NCBI RefSeq assembly: GCF_000368925.1
Contig: NZ_KB849755.1
Span: 231,114 to 275,775, forward strand
Source of the DNA: Acinetobacter bereziniae LMG 1003 = CIP 70.12
Lineage (GTDB): Bacteria > Pseudomonadota > Gammaproteobacteria > Pseudomonadales > Moraxellaceae
Direction: 5' to 3'
DNA: 44,662 bases
Every line of letters starts with the position of its first letter. Position 1 is the stretch's first letter. A program made the translations under genes and the position numbers. The notes beneath the pieces are model-generated. The model was not told the origin of the DNA, made no database searches, and was given only the letters and a program-made list of their open reading frames with translations. This document shows, in pieces, positions 42,388 to 44,662 of the stretch.

Positions 42388-44130
42388 TCATCGATTTCTA
42401 GGTTGAATATTGTTGTCTTTAATAATCTTAACAATTGAATATAAGACACTTCTTCTCACATGGAGGTCACCATAACTACCTTGATGATCAAAGCCTTCCA
42501 TTTGAAATACTTGTTTGATCCCATTGTGTTTAGTTGGTGATATTGGAGCAACACCTGAAAAAAATGGAACTGTTCCATCCCCATATAAATTCTTATTGGA
42601 AATCGTAAATTTTCCATATTTTCCACTGGCTAAGCGAATATATCTAAACCCATTATTTGGAATAAAGTTTTTATCAAAGTACTCTTTCCTCTCCTTTTTG
42701 TCTTTGATCTGCTTCATCTGTGCAAGCACTTGGTTATTTTTATTTTCAATTTCCTGACCATTCACACGTGGTAAGGTTTGTAGTTGGGTTTGGTTTAAAC
42801 CTGTCAAAGGTCGATCTAGACTCCAGTGTAGTGTACCGTAAGTCAAGTTTTTGGGGTCAGCACCAAAATGCACATAGGTATGGGGATGGTAATGTGTTGC
42901 AATAGATTTATGAAATTTTTGAACTCCATCAATTAATATATTAAACATAGCTCTAGGAGAACCAACAGGATATTTTTTATCAAGTGGATTAATCAGTTCA
43001 TCTTTGACCATTTCCCACCAGACATTGTGGGCTTTATAGATTTCTTTATAAGGATCGGCTTTAGGCAAATTGACAACATGGATGGTGCCTTTTTCATCGG
43101 TACCCCGTAAACTCAACCAAAATGGCGTTGTTGTTTTGTCTTTTTTGATAATACGATAGTCTTTACTGGGTAAAAGCTCTAAGCCACCTTGAGAGTTCGA
43201 TAAAACAGCAGTTACATGTTCTGTATTTTTCCCTAAAACCAATACTGCTAAGACATCTTTTACGCCACTTCCTTCAATCGAACCTGCAACCAAGCGACGA
43301 TAAACAGCAGGTGCACCCACAGTGGGCATCACCCCATGGATAATCCCTGCAATATCTTCACCCATTTTTGTGGATAAGCTTCGCCCTACTAAACCGCCCA
43401 TCGAATGGGTGATGACAATAAATTTATGAAAATTCTTACCATATTTGGCTTTTATATTTTTCATTGTCTTTACAAGGTCATCTGCTGATAGTGCATTGGA
43501 CTGAAGCCAATTGTAGCCCAGTGCATAAACAGGAAAATTAAATTTTTTGAGCTTTTCAATATCAGTCTTATCTATACTTTCAAATCTAGTTTGCGGGTGC
43601 CATGTCTGTTTCTCATTTGAACCTAATAAACTCAACCAATCAGGCGTGTATTTATCATCTTGAGTCACTAGTTGGTAAGCATGTCGACTTTCCAGCCAAT
43701 TTTTTTCAGTTGCCTCTAAACGTATATTGGCAAGCGCCCCTTCAAAAAACATCAAGGTAGGTCCATAACTTTCCCAATGTACTGTTCCCCATAGTCTCTT
43801 TTTCGCTTCTTCAGTGGTGACTTTTGCTCTTGGGTCGATATATAAATCACCTGTTGGATCCACTTCGGTTTCCTGAGCATCCAATTCACTTTGCAATTCG
43901 GACGGAGACTTTTTAGCTTGACTATAAACTGTTTTTGCTGCACCAGCGTAATTGCCTATACGCCAAACGGGTTTTTTATTAGTTTTGTTTCTTAAGTTTG
44001 ACCCCATAATTCCTGGAATAAAGATAATAGGAATGGTATCTAATTTGGGAATTTCTACCAATGTTCCTGTTTTATTGCTACTTGGACTGGTTGCTGATGT
44101 CGCCTGAATGGTATTATTTTTTTCAATCAT
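42388..44130 (-). CDS. T6SS-type lipase effector, Tle4-like alpha/beta hydrolase
   Basis: The 580-residue protein has a lipase fold: IIFIPGIMGSNL at about 33-44 (oxyanion region), nucleophile elbow THSMGG with Ser243, Asp518 in GDGTVP and His549 in GFDHQGSYGD. These order and spacing suit a Ser-Asp-His triad. No signal peptide is present, so it is not a classical secreted lipase; delivery by T6SS is plausible. The preceding gene resembles the Tli4 immunity family, and its end overlaps this start by 8 bp (ATGATTGA), which supports assignment to the Tle4 phospholipase family. The vgrG of the cluster would lie beyond the window. Substrate is probably membrane phospholipid. Confidence 0.75.
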   Translation of the reverse strand: MIEKNNTIQATSATSPSSNKTGTLVEIPKLDTIPIIFIPGIMGSNLRNKTNKKPVWRIGNYAGAAKTVYSQAKKSPSELQSELDAQETEVDPTGDLYIDPRAKVTTEEAKKRLWGTVHWESYGPTLMFFEGALANIRLEATEKNWLESRHAYQLVTQDDKYTPDWLSLLGSNEKQTWHPQTRFESIDKTDIEKLKKFNFPVYALGYNWLQSNALSADDLVKTMKNIKAKYGKNFHKFIVITHSMGGLVGRSLSTKMGEDIAGIIHGVMPTVGAPAVYRRLVAGSIEGSGVKDVLAVLVLGKNTEHVTAVLSNSQGGLELLPSKDYRIIKKDKTTTPFWLSLRGTDEKGTIHVVNLPKADPYKEIYKAHNVWWEMVKDELINPLDKKYPVGSPRAMFNILIDGVQKFHKSIATHYHPHTYVHFGADPKNLTYGTLHWSLDRPLTGLNQTQLQTLPRVNGQEIENKNNQVLAQMKQIKDKKERKEYFDKNFIPNNGFRYIRLASGKYGKFTISNKNLYGDGTVPFFSGVAPISPTKHNGIKQVFQMEGFDHQGSYGDLHVRRSVLYSIVKIIKDNNIQPRNR

Positions 44131-44662
44131 TTGATTTTCCTTGATTAAATGCGGAAATTTTTATGTTATTTAAAATAAAATCATTTAATCCAAGCACGAT
44201 TTTTTGATTTAGAGGTGCATTTAGTGCTTTATTATTAACTTCATCGACACTTTCTAAGCCTAAATATATATATGAATCCGTAGGATCATCTAAAGTCCCT
44301 AAATATTGCCATGCACCAGATTCAAAGCCTCGACCAAAGCTTAAACGCTGTTGGTAATGGGTCATCACTTCTTCGCCTTTTAGTCCATTGATTTCTCTGA
44401 CACTAGATCGAATATCACTAACTTTAAATACTTTTTTGAGTTCTTCTGGTATTTGTTCCCTATTTTTCTGAATCATTTGTATAAGTGGGGTGTCAGATTC
44501 AACTCTAGCCCTGTTTTCAATATTCATTGTCACTTCTGGATAAGAAGGAAAGGATAAATATGCTTTACTTAAAAAGAAGCGATTTTCAGTCATATCATCT
44601 GCAATAAAGTAATCTTTCCAGCATAAGCCTGCTTGATTTGGACCTTTGGATGATTTTAATTT
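44123..44662 (-). CDS. Tli4-like T6SS immunity protein, partial
   Basis: The frame is open from the right edge of the window; 179 residues are visible and the N-terminus is missing. An internal Met codon at 44593 is not the likely start, because the upstream frame (GPNQAGLCWKDYFIADD) reads as protein. The visible part matches the Tli4 C-terminal domain pattern as I recall it: GLCWKDYFI, a strand with PEVTMNIENRA, NGLKGEEVMTHYQQ, then GAWQYLGTLDDPTDSYIYLGLES and a terminal helix VLGLNDFILNNIKIS. It ends eight bases inside the lipase gene and probably neutralises it in the periplasm. Confidence 0.65.
   Translation of the reverse strand, partial: KLKSSKGPNQAGLCWKDYFIADDMTENRFFLSKAYLSFPSYPEVTMNIENRARVESDTPLIQMIQKNREQIPEELKKVFKVSDIRSSVREINGLKGEEVMTHYQQRLSFGRGFESGAWQYLGTLDDPTDSYIYLGLESVDEVNNKALNAPLNQKIVLGLNDFILNNIKISAFNQGKSND

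Noticed and set aside
1..44662. tRNA, rRNA or known riboswitch genes
   Set aside because: No cloverleaf, rRNA-like tract or recognisable riboswitch core was seen, though a covariance-model scan was not possible here.

Overview
The window looks like chromosome from a gammaproteobacterium of the Acinetobacter/Moraxellaceae type. Supporting signs are the AT-rich composition, an Hfq with a very long GGFGGQ-repeat tail, the mutL-miaA-hfq order, a membrane-anchored type of Mqo, an operon of paired SfnB-like oxidoreductases, and type VI secretion (T6SS) effector genes at both ends. The species cannot be named from what is visible. No rRNA, tRNA, CRISPR array or intact insertion sequence was seen.

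Left edge (1-6002, minus strand): a giant VgrG spike protein fused to a metallopeptidase-like HExxH segment, a LysM domain and a Het-C-like toxin domain. It is translationally coupled (TAATG) to a probable lipoprotein that runs off the window and may be its immunity protein. Right edge (42388-44662, minus strand): a lipase with a visible Ser/Asp/His triad, resembling a Tle4 effector, preceded by the overlapping end of a Tli4-like immunity gene. Housekeeping DNA thus lies between two T6SS effector modules.

6564-10685 (minus): tsaE, mutL, miaA and hfq, for tRNA modification, mismatch repair and RNA chaperoning, with a terminator-like hairpin between miaA and hfq. 10812-17386: an RluA-type pseudouridine synthase, an orphan RelB/DinJ-type antitoxin followed by a GNAT acetyltransferase, an RsuA-type pseudouridine synthase, a thioredoxin-reductase-like oxidoreductase divergent from an Rrf2 regulator with two operator-like sites, a YeaL-type membrane protein and a proline-iminopeptidase-like hydrolase. 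17421-22220 (minus): a GAF-GGDEF diguanylate cyclase, a Sel1-repeat protein, a secreted protein of unknown function and a voltage-gated K+ channel.

22682-29786: an Lrp/AsnC regulator, mqo (followed by a candidate small RNA), a very AT-rich islet with an XRE regulator divergent from an unknown protein across strong palindromes, another unknown gene, and acnB. 30144-33079 (minus): a small unknown protein, a second Sel1-repeat protein, a small lipoprotein and a glutathione-S-transferase-like protein.

33477-40872 (plus): one long operon of two SfnB-like flavin oxidoreductases, an NtaA/SnaA/DszA-type monooxygenase, two MetQ-like binding proteins, MetN-like ATPase and MetI-like permease. It probably imports and desulfurises an organosulfur compound. 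ychF follows. Between genes there are two copies of a dispersed repeat of roughly 165 bp, a probable decayed insertion-sequence end, and several clear intrinsic terminators.
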